In this document: piece after piece, positions 15,741 to 25,330 of the stretch
Layout of the letters: each line of letters opens with the position of its first letter
How positions within the stretch are numbered: position 1 is the stretch's first letter
Assembly: GCF_016811235.1 (NCBI RefSeq)
Contig: NZ_JAFBID010000028.1
Coordinates: 1 to 64,000 of the forward strand
Origin: Microvirga arabica
GTDB taxonomy: Bacteria > Pseudomonadota > Alphaproteobacteria > Rhizobiales > Beijerinckiaceae
Reading direction: 5' to 3'
Length of the DNA: 64,000 nt
Made by a program: the position numbers and the translations under genes
The notes under the pieces: model-generated
Database searches by the model: none
What the model was told of the DNA's origin: nothing
The model's input: only the letters and a program-made list of their open reading frames with translations

Positions 15741-16673
15741 ATGAAGGCTTCACGCCACGGAAGCGGCGGGGTAAGCGGAAGGGGCATTCACATCGTCTGG
15801 TCCATCGTGCCCCAACGCAGCATCCTTGCCGTCGTCCTCTGGATGAGCGGCGCGCTCCTCTCCTTCTCGGCAACCGCGATCGCCGTGCGCGCGCTTGCGC
15901 CTGCCTTCTCGATCTTCGAGATGCTGGCGGTCCGCAACGGTGCCGGCGTCCTGATCCTGCTCGCCCTTGCACTTGTCAGGCCGGAGCTCAGACCAGGCTT
16001 GAGGCCGCGGCGCTTCGGGCTCCATCTCACGCGCAACGTCCTGCATTTCGCCGGCACGGATGGGTGGGCTTTCGGCCTTACGCTTCTGCCGTTAGCCACC
16101 GTCTTCGCGCTCGAATTCACCACGCCGGCCTGGGTGGCGCTGCTGGCGATTCCGCTGCTGAAAGAGACGATGACGCGCGGTCGTCTCGTGGCTGTGGTTC
16201 TTGGCTTCATCGGCATTCTCGTGATCCTGCGGCCAGGTCTGGAATCCTTGCAGCCGGCCAGTTTCCTGATGCTCGGCGTGGCCTTCAGCTTTGCGCTCGT
16301 GGCGATCATGACCAAGCGCCTCACGATGACCGAGAGCACCTTCTCGATCCTGTTCTTCATGAACCTGCTGCAACTGCCCATGAACCTCGCGGGCGTGAGC
16401 CGGGCCTTCTGGCTTGAAGTGCAGTCGTCCCACGCGTTGCCCCTGATCGGCATCTCACTCGGCGGCCTGCTCGCCCATTACTGCCTGACCAACGCCTACC
16501 GGCAGGGCGATGCCACGATGGTCGTGCCCCTGGACTTCATGCGCATCCCGCTGATCGCCTTCGTCGGTTGGCAGTTCTATGGCGAGCCGCTCGATCCCTT
16601 TGTCTTCCTTGGAAGCTTCTGCATCATCATTGGCCTCCTTTACTCCCTTCACCGCGAGGCACGAACCGCATGA
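15741..16673 (+). CDS. DMT superfamily (EamA) transporter
   Basis: A 310-residue inner-membrane protein with about ten predicted spans in two EamA repeats (for example LAVVLWMSGALLSFSATAIA, TTPAWVALLAIPLLKE, LVAVVLGFIGILVILRPG and FVFLGSFCIIIGLLYSLHRE). The family exports metabolites or amino acids; the substrate here is unknown. The start at 15741 (ATG) has GGAGG ten bases upstream; the frame is open to a GTG at 15708. Its stop overlaps the next gene's start by ATGA at 16670-16673, so the two are translationally coupled. Confidence 0.85.
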   Translation: MKASRHGSGGVSGRGIHIVWSIVPQRSILAVVLWMSGALLSFSATAIAVRALAPAFSIFEMLAVRNGAGVLILLALALVRPELRPGLRPRRFGLHLTRNVLHFAGTDGWAFGLTLLPLATVFALEFTTPAWVALLAIPLLKETMTRGRLVAVVLGFIGILVILRPGLESLQPASFLMLGVAFSFALVAIMTKRLTMTESTFSILFFMNLLQLPMNLAGVSRAFWLEVQSSHALPLIGISLGGLLAHYCLTNAYRQGDATMVVPLDFMRIPLIAFVGWQFYGEPLDPFVFLGSFCIIIGLLYSLHREARTA

Positions 16674-17761
16674 CCTGGTCGCCGCAGCAGGATGCCGCCC
16701 TGAAAGCCGTCGCCGATTGGCTGCGCCGCGGTGATCGTCCGGTGTTTCGCCTCTTCGGTTATGCCGGCACCGGCAAGACGACGCTCGCCAAGCACATCGC
16801 CGAGCATGTGGATGGAGAGGTGGCCTTCGGCGCCTATACGGGCAAGGCGGCGCTCGTGCTGCGCACGAAGGGCTGCGCGGATGCCTCCACGATTCATTCC
16901 ATGATCTACCGCTCGCGGGAGTCCGACGAAAACGGTCCGCAATTCGTCCTCAACCGCCAGAGCCCAGCCTCCAAGGCTGACCTCATCATCATCGACGAAT
17001 GCTCCATGGTGGACGAGGAACTGGGGCGGGATCTCCTGTCCTTCGGTCAGCCGGTGCTCGTGCTGGGCGACCCGGCGCAGCTGCCGCCGGTCAAAGGCGG
17101 CGGCTTCTTCACGGAAGGCGAGCCCGACGTGATGCTCACGGAGGTGCACCGCCAGGCCAAGGACAACCCGATCATTCATCTCTCGATGCAGGTCCGGGAA
17201 GGCGGGCGCCTCGAGCCGGGGGTCTATGGCGACAGCCGCATCATTCGCCGTCGCGAGATCGATGCCGCCGCCGTCATGGCGGCCGATCAGGTGCTGGTCG
17301 GCCTCAACAAGACGCGGCGCCTCTACAACATCCGCCTGCGCGAACTGAACGGCTACCGCGATCCCATGCCGGCCGCGGGCGAGAAGCTCGTCTGCCTGCG
17401 CAACGACAAGACCAAGGGCCTGCTCAACGGCGGCACCTGGAGCATCCAGGCCCTGCGCGGCATCCGCAACGACTTCATCCGCATGGACGTGCTGCCCGAC
17501 GACGACACCCGTCGCCGGTCCGTGGAGGTGGCCGTACACAAGGCCTTCTTCGAGGGCACGGAGGAGGAGGTGCCGTTCGTCCTGCGCAAGGAGTCGGACG
17601 AGTTCACCTATGGCTATGCCCTGACCGTGCACAAGGCCCAAGGCTCGCAATGGGACGACCTCGTGCTCTTCGACGAGTCTTACGCCTTCCGCGAACATCG
17701 CAGCCGCTGGCTCTACACGGCCCTGACCCGGGCGGCTGAGAAGATCACCGTCGTGGTCTAG
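16670..17761 (+). CDS. RecD2/Dda-like superfamily 1 ATP-dependent helicase
   Basis: A 363-residue DNA helicase. Walker A is GYAGTGKTT (about residues 29-37), Walker B LIIIDECSMVDEE, motif III GDPAQLPPV, motif V-like TYGYALTVHKAQGSQWDDL, and motif VI WLYTALTRA. The short length without an N-terminal domain resembles phage T4 Dda or the motor part of RecD2. It likely unwinds DNA 5' to 3' in repair or replication restart. It overlaps the upstream DMT transporter by four bases; the functional link between the two is unclear. Confidence 0.9.
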   Translation: MTWSPQQDAALKAVADWLRRGDRPVFRLFGYAGTGKTTLAKHIAEHVDGEVAFGAYTGKAALVLRTKGCADASTIHSMIYRSRESDENGPQFVLNRQSPASKADLIIIDECSMVDEELGRDLLSFGQPVLVLGDPAQLPPVKGGGFFTEGEPDVMLTEVHRQAKDNPIIHLSMQVREGGRLEPGVYGDSRIIRRREIDAAAVMAADQVLVGLNKTRRLYNIRLRELNGYRDPMPAAGEKLVCLRNDKTKGLLNGGTWSIQALRGIRNDFIRMDVLPDDDTRRRSVEVAVHKAFFEGTEEEVPFVLRKESDEFTYGYALTVHKAQGSQWDDLVLFDESYAFREHRSRWLYTALTRAAEKITVVV

Positions 17762-17856
17762 AAGACGGGCTCCACCCTCTCGGCGCCTTCCGGGAACCCG
17801 ATCAAGCTTGAGCGCTTATGCCTGCAGCTGAACAATAAGCAGCAGGAGTTGCCGGC

Positions 17857-18030
17857 ATGCTCAAATGGGCCCTGATCTTCCTCGTCGTATCTCTCGTGGC
17901 TGGTGCCTTGGGCTTTTCAGGCATCGCCTCCGGGGCCCGCAGCATCGCCAAGGTCCTGTTCGGCATTTTCCTGCTGATCTTCATCCTCTTCATCCTGCTG
18001 GCCTGGGGCGCGGGCGAGCTGATCTTCTAG
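17857..18030 (+). CDS. DUF1328 small membrane protein
   Basis: A 57-residue protein: [19 protein letters not shown], then [20 protein letters not shown] and [12 protein letters not shown]. This is the two-helix DUF1328 (YtjA-like) inner-membrane peptide, of unknown function and often stress-induced. The ATG at 17857 is preceded by AGGAG. GGAACC (17793-17798) followed 15 bases later by GCTT is a degenerate match to the EcfG promoter, weaker than those at 13.8-15.2 kb. Confidence 0.9.
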   Translation: MLKWALIFLVVSLVAGALGFSGIASGARSIAKVLFGIFLLIFILFILLAWGAGELIF

Positions 18031-18180
18031 AACTGCTTCTGCTGATTATGCATGCGCCGGGTGCATGAAGTCCCTGCTTCGAAAGCTCTGCCTTCTTTCC
18101 CGAGGCTCGCTATAGGGGCTGTTCAACTTTTTACGTTTGGGCGTGCTTGAGGGAAACTTTCTGTCTCGCGTGCGCCTTGA

Positions 18181-19296
<1,116 letters not shown>

Positions 19297-19306
19297 TCAA
19301 GCATAC

Positions 19307-19337
19307 GAGAAAGGCGGGTTTAGAGCCCGCCTTTCTC
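19307..19337. terminator. Stem-loop between convergent genes
   Basis: A perfect 12-bp stem (19307-19318 with 19326-19337), loop of seven bases. T-runs are short, but its place right after the TRAP receptor stop and just before the convergent transglycosylase stop suggests a terminator for both. Confidence 0.7.
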
Positions 19338-19343
19338 CGGATG

Positions 19344-20177
19344 TCACTGGCTGGCAAAAGCCGACGTATCCTCGCCCGCGAGCTTCTTCGCGTAATAAGC
19401 GATCGTCTTCGCGTAGACCTGCGACTTGTTCCAGGCCCGGATCGCTTCGAAGTTCGGCGTGCCGGGCTCCCAGTCTGCACCCTTCACCCAGCCATGACCT
19501 TTCAGATAATTCGCCGTCGAGGCGAGCACGTCCGCAGGACTGCGCAGGAGATCGGCGCGGCCATCGCCGTCGAAATCGGTGGCGTACTTGACGTAGGACG
19601 ACGGCATGAACTGGGTCTGCCCCATCTCGCCCGCCCAGGCCCCGCGCATTTCGGCCGGAGACAAATCGCCCCTGTCGACGATCCTGAGCGCATCGAACAG
19701 GTGAGCCTTGAAGAAGTCGGAGCGACGGCAATCGTAGGCGAGCGTCGCAACCGAGCGGATCACCGGCAGGTTGCCGCGCACGGCGCCGAAATCGGTCTCC
19801 AGCCCCCAGATCGCCACCAGAACCGGACCCGGTACGCCGAAGCGCTGCTCGATGCGCTGGAGGGTGCCCGCATGCCGCTGCAGCATGTTGGCGCCGCCCT
19901 TGAGGCGGCCGGCGGAAACCATGCGGCCGGCGAATTGCTCGAAGCTCTGCTTGAACACGCCCTGACCGCGATCCTTCTTGATCACGCTCTGATCGAAGGT
20001 AACGCCGGACAGTCCCTGTCTGACAGCTTGGGGCGAGATACCCTGCGCCACGGCTTCCTGCCCAATGTCGTCGAGCCACTTCTCGAAACCGGCGGGATCC
20101 CGGCAGGTGGCAGCGGTCGCTTGGCCTGCCGCGAGCAGGGTGGCGGCGATGAGCGAGGCGCGTATGAAGGCCTGCAT
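19344..20177 (-). CDS. MltB-family lytic murein transglycosylase
   Basis: A 277-residue periplasmic enzyme that cleaves peptidoglycan glycan strands to 1,6-anhydromuropeptides. A signal peptide (LIAATLLAAGQATA) precedes the SLT_2 domain: catalytic Glu127 in AIWGLETDFG, then GNLPVIRSVATLAYDCRRSDFF and the MltB box WAGEMGQTQFMPSSY followed by DFDGDGRADLLRSPADVLASTANYLKGHGW. The length and motif order are usual. There is no C-terminal peptidoglycan-binding domain. It is divergent from the small secreted-protein gene downstream on the plus strand. Confidence 0.92.
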   Translation of the reverse strand: MQAFIRASLIAATLLAAGQATAATCRDPAGFEKWLDDIGQEAVAQGISPQAVRQGLSGVTFDQSVIKKDRGQGVFKQSFEQFAGRMVSAGRLKGGANMLQRHAGTLQRIEQRFGVPGPVLVAIWGLETDFGAVRGNLPVIRSVATLAYDCRRSDFFKAHLFDALRIVDRGDLSPAEMRGAWAGEMGQTQFMPSSYVKYATDFDGDGRADLLRSPADVLASTANYLKGHGWVKGADWEPGTPNFEAIRAWNKSQVYAKTIAYYAKKLAGEDTSAFASQ

Positions 20178-20318
20178 GAAGTCTCTCCAGGTTCATTTTC
20201 GTTCCTCAGCGAGGTAGGGCCAATCTCCTGTAACTCAAGATCACAGGCCCTTGAGGCAACCGGAGCAGTGCCGGCGCGTTGCTATGACGATGAGGGGCCG
20301 TCCCAGTGGGAGGATCGA

Positions 20319-20939
20319 GTGCGTAGCGTCAACTCCTGGCGAGCAGGGGCATTCCAAGCCGCAGCCCTGGTTCTGATCTTCGCCGCTTCCAGCACGCAGG
20401 CTGCCAACGGGCCTCTCGACCGGCCGGTGAGCAGCGAGCCTGTGCAGGTGCGCTTCGATCCTATGATTCGCCAGACTTCGGTGAAGGGTGCCGCCCCGTC
20501 CGGCCTCTGCTTCTCCTTCTTGCTGCCGGAGGAATGGCACTCGACCGCTCAGGGGCTGAAGGCTGCCCGCTCTGACGTCGAGATCGGCATTGGCCTTCGC
20601 TCCGCAGGCGAGCTTCGCGACATGCCGCAGCCCGATCTCGCGAGCCGCGACGCGGCCTTCCTGCAGAAGGATTACGAGGAGTTGCTCGGACGTCCGGCGC
20701 AATCGGTTTCCCTGTCATCGCACGGGAAGGCCGCGCGCTGGTCCGCAACCTGGATCGACGCCAACCTGCCGAGCGCCTCGCAGAGCATGACAGTCGAGAC
20801 ACTCATCGTGCCGCTCTCCGGCGAATGGGTGCTCGAACTCTCGCTCACCGGCGTTGAAAGCCAGGCGGCTCAGGATGCGCTCGCTGAGCGCCTGCTGACC
20901 CGATTGCAGGTGCAGGGCAGGGCAGCCTGCCAGGGCTGA
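20319..20939 (+). CDS. Secreted protein of unknown function
   Basis: I recognise no family. The 206-residue product begins with a signal peptide (AAALVLIFAASSTQAANG) and has a single mature domain containing GLCFSFLLPEEWHSTAQGLKAA and GLRSAGELRDMPQPDL, which may be a lipid-free periplasmic sandwich fold. I chose the GTG at 20319 because GGGAGG stands five bases before it; the frame is open much further upstream but that part is antisense to the transglycosylase gene. It precedes arsC by 88 bases on the same strand. Confidence 0.6.
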   Translation: MRSVNSWRAGAFQAAALVLIFAASSTQAANGPLDRPVSSEPVQVRFDPMIRQTSVKGAAPSGLCFSFLLPEEWHSTAQGLKAARSDVEIGIGLRSAGELRDMPQPDLASRDAAFLQKDYEELLGRPAQSVSLSSHGKAARWSATWIDANLPSASQSMTVETLIVPLSGEWVLELSLTGVESQAAQDALAERLLTRLQVQGRAACQG

Positions 20940-21027
20940 GGTCAACAGAGACCTTGAACGCTTTTCATCGGCCCGCTCGCCTGCCATGGTGATCGGCCCG
21001 AAGCCGGCGTCGCGCAAGGACTGAGCC

Positions 21028-21453
21028 ATGGACGTGATCATCTACCACAATCCCCAATGCGGCACCTCCCGCAACACGCTTGCGATGATCCGCAACGCGG
21101 GGATCGAGCCGCACATCGTCGAGTACCTCAAGAGCCCTCCCACGCGCCTGCTCCTGCGCCAGCTCATCGACCGTATGGGTGTGAGCGTCCGCGAGGTGAT
21201 CCGCGAGAAGGGGACACCGTTCCAGGAACTCGGACTCGACGATCCGTCCATCGCCGACGAACTTTTGCTCGATGCCATGATGGAGCACCCGGTCCTGATC
21301 AACCGGCCCATCGTGGTCACGCCGCTGGGCGTCAGGCTGTGCCGTCCGTCGGAAGCGGTGCTCGACATCCTGCCGCCGCAGCAGGGCGAGTTCGTCAAGG
21401 AAGACGGCGAGCCGGTGGTCGATGCCGCGGGGCGGCGCGTCGGCATCGCCTGA
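21028..21453 (+). CDS. arsC: Arsenate reductase, glutaredoxin-dependent ArsC type
   Basis: A 141-residue thioredoxin-fold enzyme that reduces arsenate to arsenite with glutathione and glutaredoxin. The catalytic cysteine is Cys11 in HNPQCGTSRNTL; the arginines that bind arsenate lie in NRPIVVTPLGVRLCRPSEAVLDIL. The length matches E. coli ArsC. There is no ArsR or arsenite pump beside it, so it may be a chromosomal housekeeping copy or a member of the related YffB/Spx-like group; the NRPIV arginine favours ArsC. Confidence 0.85.
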   Translation: MDVIIYHNPQCGTSRNTLAMIRNAGIEPHIVEYLKSPPTRLLLRQLIDRMGVSVREVIREKGTPFQELGLDDPSIADELLLDAMMEHPVLINRPIVVTPLGVRLCRPSEAVLDILPPQQGEFVKEDGEPVVDAAGRRVGIA

Positions 21454-21520
21454 CACTGCGGAACAAGCGCGCACTCCTCCGGTTCAGGAACAGGACATAC
21501 CATTTCCGGAGGAACAGCCC

Positions 21521-22300
21521 ATGGAACTTCAAGGCAAGGTCGCGCTCATCACGGGCGCAGGGTCCGGCATCGGCAAGGCGGCGGCTCTGCGCCTTGCGCG
21601 TGAAGGCGCCATGGTGGGCGCGCTCAGCCATACGGACGACGAGATCCGCAAAACCGCGCAGGAAATCGAGCAGGCCGGAGGCAAGGCCATCCCGCTCGTC
21701 GCGGACGTGGGCGATGAAGCTCAGATGAAGAAGGCTGTCGACGATCTCGTCCAGGCCTATGGACGGCTCGACATTGTCTTCGCCAACGCCGGAATCAATG
21801 GTGTCTGGGCGCCCATCGACGAACTGCAGCCCAAGGAATGGGACCGCACCATCAACACGAATCTGCGCGGAACCTATCTGACGATCCACTACGCGGTGCC
21901 GCACCTGAAGCAGGCGGGCGGCTCCATCGTCATCACCGCGTCCATCAACGGCACGCGCACCTTCACAAGCGCGGGTGCCACGGCTTACTCCGCCACCAAA
22001 GCCGCCCAGGTGGCGATGGCCCAGATGCTGGCGGTAGAACTCGCCAAGCACAAGATCCGTGTGAATGTGGTCTGCCCCGGCAAGATCGATACGGAGATCA
22101 CGGAGAACACGGACAAGCGCAACACGGAGGAGGCGGAGGTCCCGGCCGAGTTTCCTGCAGGACGGATCCCGCTCACCGGCAACGAGCCCGGCACGAGCGA
22201 AGAGGTGGCGGAACTCGTGCTCTTTCTCGCATCCGATCGCGCCCGCCATATCACCGGCACGCCGGTCTGGATCGACGGCGCGCAGTCGCTTCTTGTGTAA
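21521..22300 (+). CDS. SDR-family NAD(P)-dependent oxidoreductase
   Basis: A 259-residue classical short-chain dehydrogenase: TGAGSGIG (about residues 11-18), FANAG (92-96), the catalytic Ser in VITASING and YSATKAA (Tyr and Lys), then NVVCPGKIDTE and the C-terminal GTPVWIDGAQSLLV. The typical length and lack of extension distinguish it from the other SDR at 12639-13799. The ATG at 21521 is preceded by GGAGGAA. Substrate unknown. It is 67 bases after arsC on the same strand. Confidence 0.9.
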   Translation: MELQGKVALITGAGSGIGKAAALRLAREGAMVGALSHTDDEIRKTAQEIEQAGGKAIPLVADVGDEAQMKKAVDDLVQAYGRLDIVFANAGINGVWAPIDELQPKEWDRTINTNLRGTYLTIHYAVPHLKQAGGSIVITASINGTRTFTSAGATAYSATKAAQVAMAQMLAVELAKHKIRVNVVCPGKIDTEITENTDKRNTEEAEVPAEFPAGRIPLTGNEPGTSEEVAELVLFLASDRARHITGTPVWIDGAQSLLV

Positions 22301-22318
22301 GTCAGCGAGCTGGAGGCG

Positions 22319-23554
22319 CTAGTGCGCCTCCAGCCGCGTTCCCACGGGAACGGTGGGCTCCGGCACGAAACTCTCCTTCTCCCCCGTAGGCGGCGCGGCG
22401 CGCTGGATGCTGCGATAGGCGCCCCAGATCGCCATGAGCAGCTGGGCGGTGACGAAGACATAGACCAGCCCCAGGCGTCCGAACTCCGTCATCGCCACAC
22501 CCGCAATCACGGGCCCGACGGCCGCGCCTGCGCCGAGAAGGATCAGGAGGCCGCCGGCGGCCGCCACGAACTCGCCGGGCTTCACCATGTCGTTCACATG
22601 CGCCGTGACGATGCTGTAGGTCGGGATCACGCTGCCGCCGAAAATCGCCACATAGATGAAGAGCAGCCAAGCCGGCACGGTGAGCGGCACGGCGTGGATG
22701 AGCACGAGCAGGATCGATGCTGCCATGGCGGCCGTTCCCATGATCACATGGCGCCGGTCCATGCGGTCGGAAAGCCAGCCGAGGGGCCATGTTGTGACAA
22801 AGCCGCCGAGGGTGCCGCAGGTCATGAAGAGCGCGATCTCCGTGGTGTCCAGGCCGCGCTCCTGCGCCCAGATCGGGCCAAGCGCGAAGAACGAGCTGGT
22901 GGTGATACCGCACAGAACGGCCGCCACCACGCCGAAAGGCGATTGCCGGTAGAGCTGCATCAGGCTGATCCTCGTGTCGCTCACCGCATGGGCCGGAGCG
23001 GTCGCCCGCGACAGGGCCGTGGGCACGAGGGACAGGGTGATGAGGATCGCCACGAAGCAGAACAGCCGGAAACCCTGCGGATCGCCTGCCGGCAGGAGCA
23101 TCTGCCCGCCGATGCCGGCCACCAGACCCGTCATGCTGTAGAGGCTCAAGGTCTGTCCGCGGGTCTGCGCCGTCACGGAGGCGTTGAGCCAGCTCTCGAC
23201 CACGATGAACAATCCCGCAAAGCAGAAGCCGGTGACGGCCCGCGCGGCAACCCACACGGCCGGGCTGATCACGAGCAGATGCAGCAGCGCGGCCGAGGAA
23301 GCCACCGCGGCCAAGGCCGCGAAGGTGCGGGTGTGCCCCACCTGATGGATCACGCGGCCGGCCCAAAGGGAACCCAGGACGATGCCGACCCAGAAGGCCG
23401 CAGCTACGGTGCCGATCTCCGTGGGCGTGAACTGCTCAAGGCTCCCTCGCACGCTGAGCAGCGTGCCCTGCAGGGTGTTGCCGACCTGAATGAGGGCATA
23501 GCCGAGGAGAAGGGCGAAGAGGGTCGGCAGCACAGAGCGCATGGATGTTGGCAT
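22319..23554 (-). CDS. MFS transporter, YcaD-like
   Basis: A 411-residue major facilitator with twelve predicted spans. The loop 2-3 signature is WAGRVIHQVGHTRTFA, and the mid-protein loop gives DRMDRRHVIMG. The pattern GLFIVVESWLNASV and the SLYSMTGLVAGIGGQ stretch resemble the YcaD group of the MFS. The transported compound is unknown. The ATG is followed by a short N-terminal MPTSMRSVLPTLFALLLGYALIQ with the first span. It ends 18 bases from the convergent SDR gene. Confidence 0.85.
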   Translation of the reverse strand: MPTSMRSVLPTLFALLLGYALIQVGNTLQGTLLSVRGSLEQFTPTEIGTVAAAFWVGIVLGSLWAGRVIHQVGHTRTFAALAAVASSAALLHLLVISPAVWVAARAVTGFCFAGLFIVVESWLNASVTAQTRGQTLSLYSMTGLVAGIGGQMLLPAGDPQGFRLFCFVAILITLSLVPTALSRATAPAHAVSDTRISLMQLYRQSPFGVVAAVLCGITTSSFFALGPIWAQERGLDTTEIALFMTCGTLGGFVTTWPLGWLSDRMDRRHVIMGTAAMAASILLVLIHAVPLTVPAWLLFIYVAIFGGSVIPTYSIVTAHVNDMVKPGEFVAAAGGLLILLGAGAAVGPVIAGVAMTEFGRLGLVYVFVTAQLLMAIWGAYRSIQRAAPPTGEKESFVPEPTVPVGTRLEAH

Positions 23555-23775
23555 GAACTCTCCTGAGTTGATGAGTTCCTGTGGCTCGGACGTGCGGTTC
23601 GCACGAGCTCTGCCTCAACCTGCCGCCACGCCAAATCGCGGCGTCAACAGACACCGTGCCACCAGGATCAGACAGGAGAGGACATCAAGCCTTATGCGTG
23701 GGTTGAACTCTGGGACAGGGCTGTAGTTCCGTTACACTGCAATTGAGTTCAAGCCCGTCGGGAGGCACTGCGGCA

Positions 23776-24681
23776 TCATTCCCAGGGATCATCAACCTCG
23801 CCGGGATTCAAGCTTGTGGTCAAGACATTGATGAAAGCCTTGACCTTCGTCGGAACAAACCGCCGATGGGGGTGAAGGATGTACACTTCCAGTGACCCGA
23901 CATGATGATCCGGAAAGAGCGAGACAAGCCTGCCTTCACGCAAATCCTGACCGCAGACGAAAGTCGGAAGCCAACTGACGCCTGCTCCGGCCCGGGCGGC
24001 GAGGATCAGGGGCTCGGCTCGCGTTGAGACAAGCTTGTTCCTGATCCGGATCTTCTTCGTTTCGTTGTCTTTCTGGAAGATCCACTCGTCCGATGGAGAC
24101 GGCATGCCGTACGAAAGGCACGGATGATCGGCAAGCATCTCAGGACTCTCCGGACGACCATGCTGTTCGATGTAGCGAGGGCTTGCGACGATGTGAGCCC
24201 GTGAAAGCGCAATGCGGCGACCGACAAGGCTGGAGTCGAGAGAGGCCGAGATGCGGATGGCGACATCATATCCTTCCTCGACGATGTTCACGAAGCGGTT
24301 CGAAAAATCAAAGGTAAGATCGACTTCGGGATAAAGCCTGAGGAACTCGGCCGTCATCTGCCCAAGATAGGGGCTGAACTCGTTTGGAGCCGTGACCCTG
24401 AGGGGCCCCCGGGGGGTCGTCACGCCTGCGCTTGCTTCGCTCTCCGCCGCCTCAAAGTCGCTCAGGAGTGCAAGGCAGCGCTCGAAGTAGGCCTGCCCGA
24501 CCTCGGTTGGCCTGACCTGGCGTGTCGTGCGGTGGAGCAGCAGTGCCCCGATTCTCTTCTCAAGGTGAGCCACATGCTTCGTCACCATGGCCGGCGACAG
24601 GTCCAAGTTCCGGGCTGCCGCGGCAAAGCTTCCGAACTCCACGACGCGCACATAGGCACGCATGCTGTCCAGGGTATTCAT
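23776..24681 (-). CDS. LysR-family transcriptional regulator
   Basis: A 301-residue regulator. The N-terminal winged helix-turn-helix reads MRAYVRVVEFGSFAAAARNLDLSPAMVTKHVAHLEKRIGALLLHRTTRQ (residues 8-56), and the C-terminal effector domain has GPLRVTAPNEFSPYLG and YDVAIRIS. This arrangement is closest to the DsdC/PtxR-like subgroup that often represses a neighbour. The MFS gene lies 221 bases downstream on the same strand and may be its target; a TTGAACTC and GAGTTCAA pair (23703-23710, 23745-23752) lies in that gap. The effector is unknown. Confidence 0.9.
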   Translation of the reverse strand: MNTLDSMRAYVRVVEFGSFAAAARNLDLSPAMVTKHVAHLEKRIGALLLHRTTRQVRPTEVGQAYFERCLALLSDFEAAESEASAGVTTPRGPLRVTAPNEFSPYLGQMTAEFLRLYPEVDLTFDFSNRFVNIVEEGYDVAIRISASLDSSLVGRRIALSRAHIVASPRYIEQHGRPESPEMLADHPCLSYGMPSPSDEWIFQKDNETKKIRIRNKLVSTRAEPLILAARAGAGVSWLPTFVCGQDLREGRLVSLFPDHHVGSLEVYILHPHRRFVPTKVKAFINVLTTSLNPGEVDDPWE

Positions 24682-25303
24682 ATCTGCCCCCGATTATTTA
24701 CTGACAGTGTGGAATGAATTTACCGGGAGCACAATTCTCATTCCAGGCTTCCTAGGGTAGCTTTGGTGGTGCCGGGGCAGAAAAGCATCTTGTTCGGTAG
24801 GCTTGTGATTAAGCGGTGCTGAGAAACAATAATGAAAAGTAAGTTTGTATCAAATTCATCTCGGCGCGCTGCTGAGGGAGGACATTTGCCGAATTGGCGT
24901 GAGGTGTTGAAAGCCCTTCCTCCGTCTGAACCTGTGTGTCGACGGAAGCAAAACCACTTTATCAACTTTGTCAGATTCGTTCTGAACCAGAGAGGATCTT
25001 ATTCCAGGTTTGTTTCAGGCAAGGATAAAACACCTCTCGTTGCTTCGACTTTGTGAAACAGTGACAGGCCCGCCGGGCAAGATTTTTTCTGCTTGTTTAA
25101 CCGAGCATCCCACAACGCTTCTGTAAGCCTGCCGCCGTCAGCCGCCTTGGCTTCCATTCAGGCGCGGCGCTCACCCTTGTGGAGGAGGACCTGACCGGGG
25201 GCGCTGGTGTTGCTCTCGGTGGTGAAGGTCATCAGTGCCAGCCAGGGCTAGTAGGAGCGTGGGCGCGCCCGATCCGAGGCTCCCGCGACGGCTGCTGAAT
25301 GAG
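24682..25303. other. AT-richer gap without a supported gene
   Basis: About 620 bases of lower GC than the surroundings. A plus-strand frame (24832-25056, 74 codons) has a native-looking MKSKFV start but no ribosome-binding site and no family. A 24-codon minus-strand frame at 25158-25232 (MTFTTESNTSAPGQVLLHKG) is too short to call. I see no promoter boxes that I would stand by. It may be decayed foreign DNA. Confidence 0.35.
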
Positions 25304-25329
25304 AAAGAGGGCCCTTGAGGCCCTCTTCT
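25304..25329 (-). terminator. Terminator of lepA
   Basis: A stem with AGAGGGCC and GGCCCTCT arms, three or so bases after the lepA stop codon; the following minus-strand bases include CTTTC. The T-run is short. Confidence 0.7.
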
Positions 25330-25330
25330 T

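Noticed and set aside
23703-23752. TTGAACTC and GAGTTCAA arms, 34 bases apart, as a LysR operator
   Set aside because: Arm spacing is too long for a single dimer site and chance is plausible; kept only as a note under the LysR gene.
24832-25056. A 74-codon small open frame in the gap upstream of lepA
   Set aside because: No ribosome-binding site and no family; codon use does not resemble the neighbours.
25158-25232. A 24-codon minus-strand frame that could be a leader peptide
   Set aside because: Too short to support, with no attenuator structure or amino-acid run and not placed before a fitting gene.
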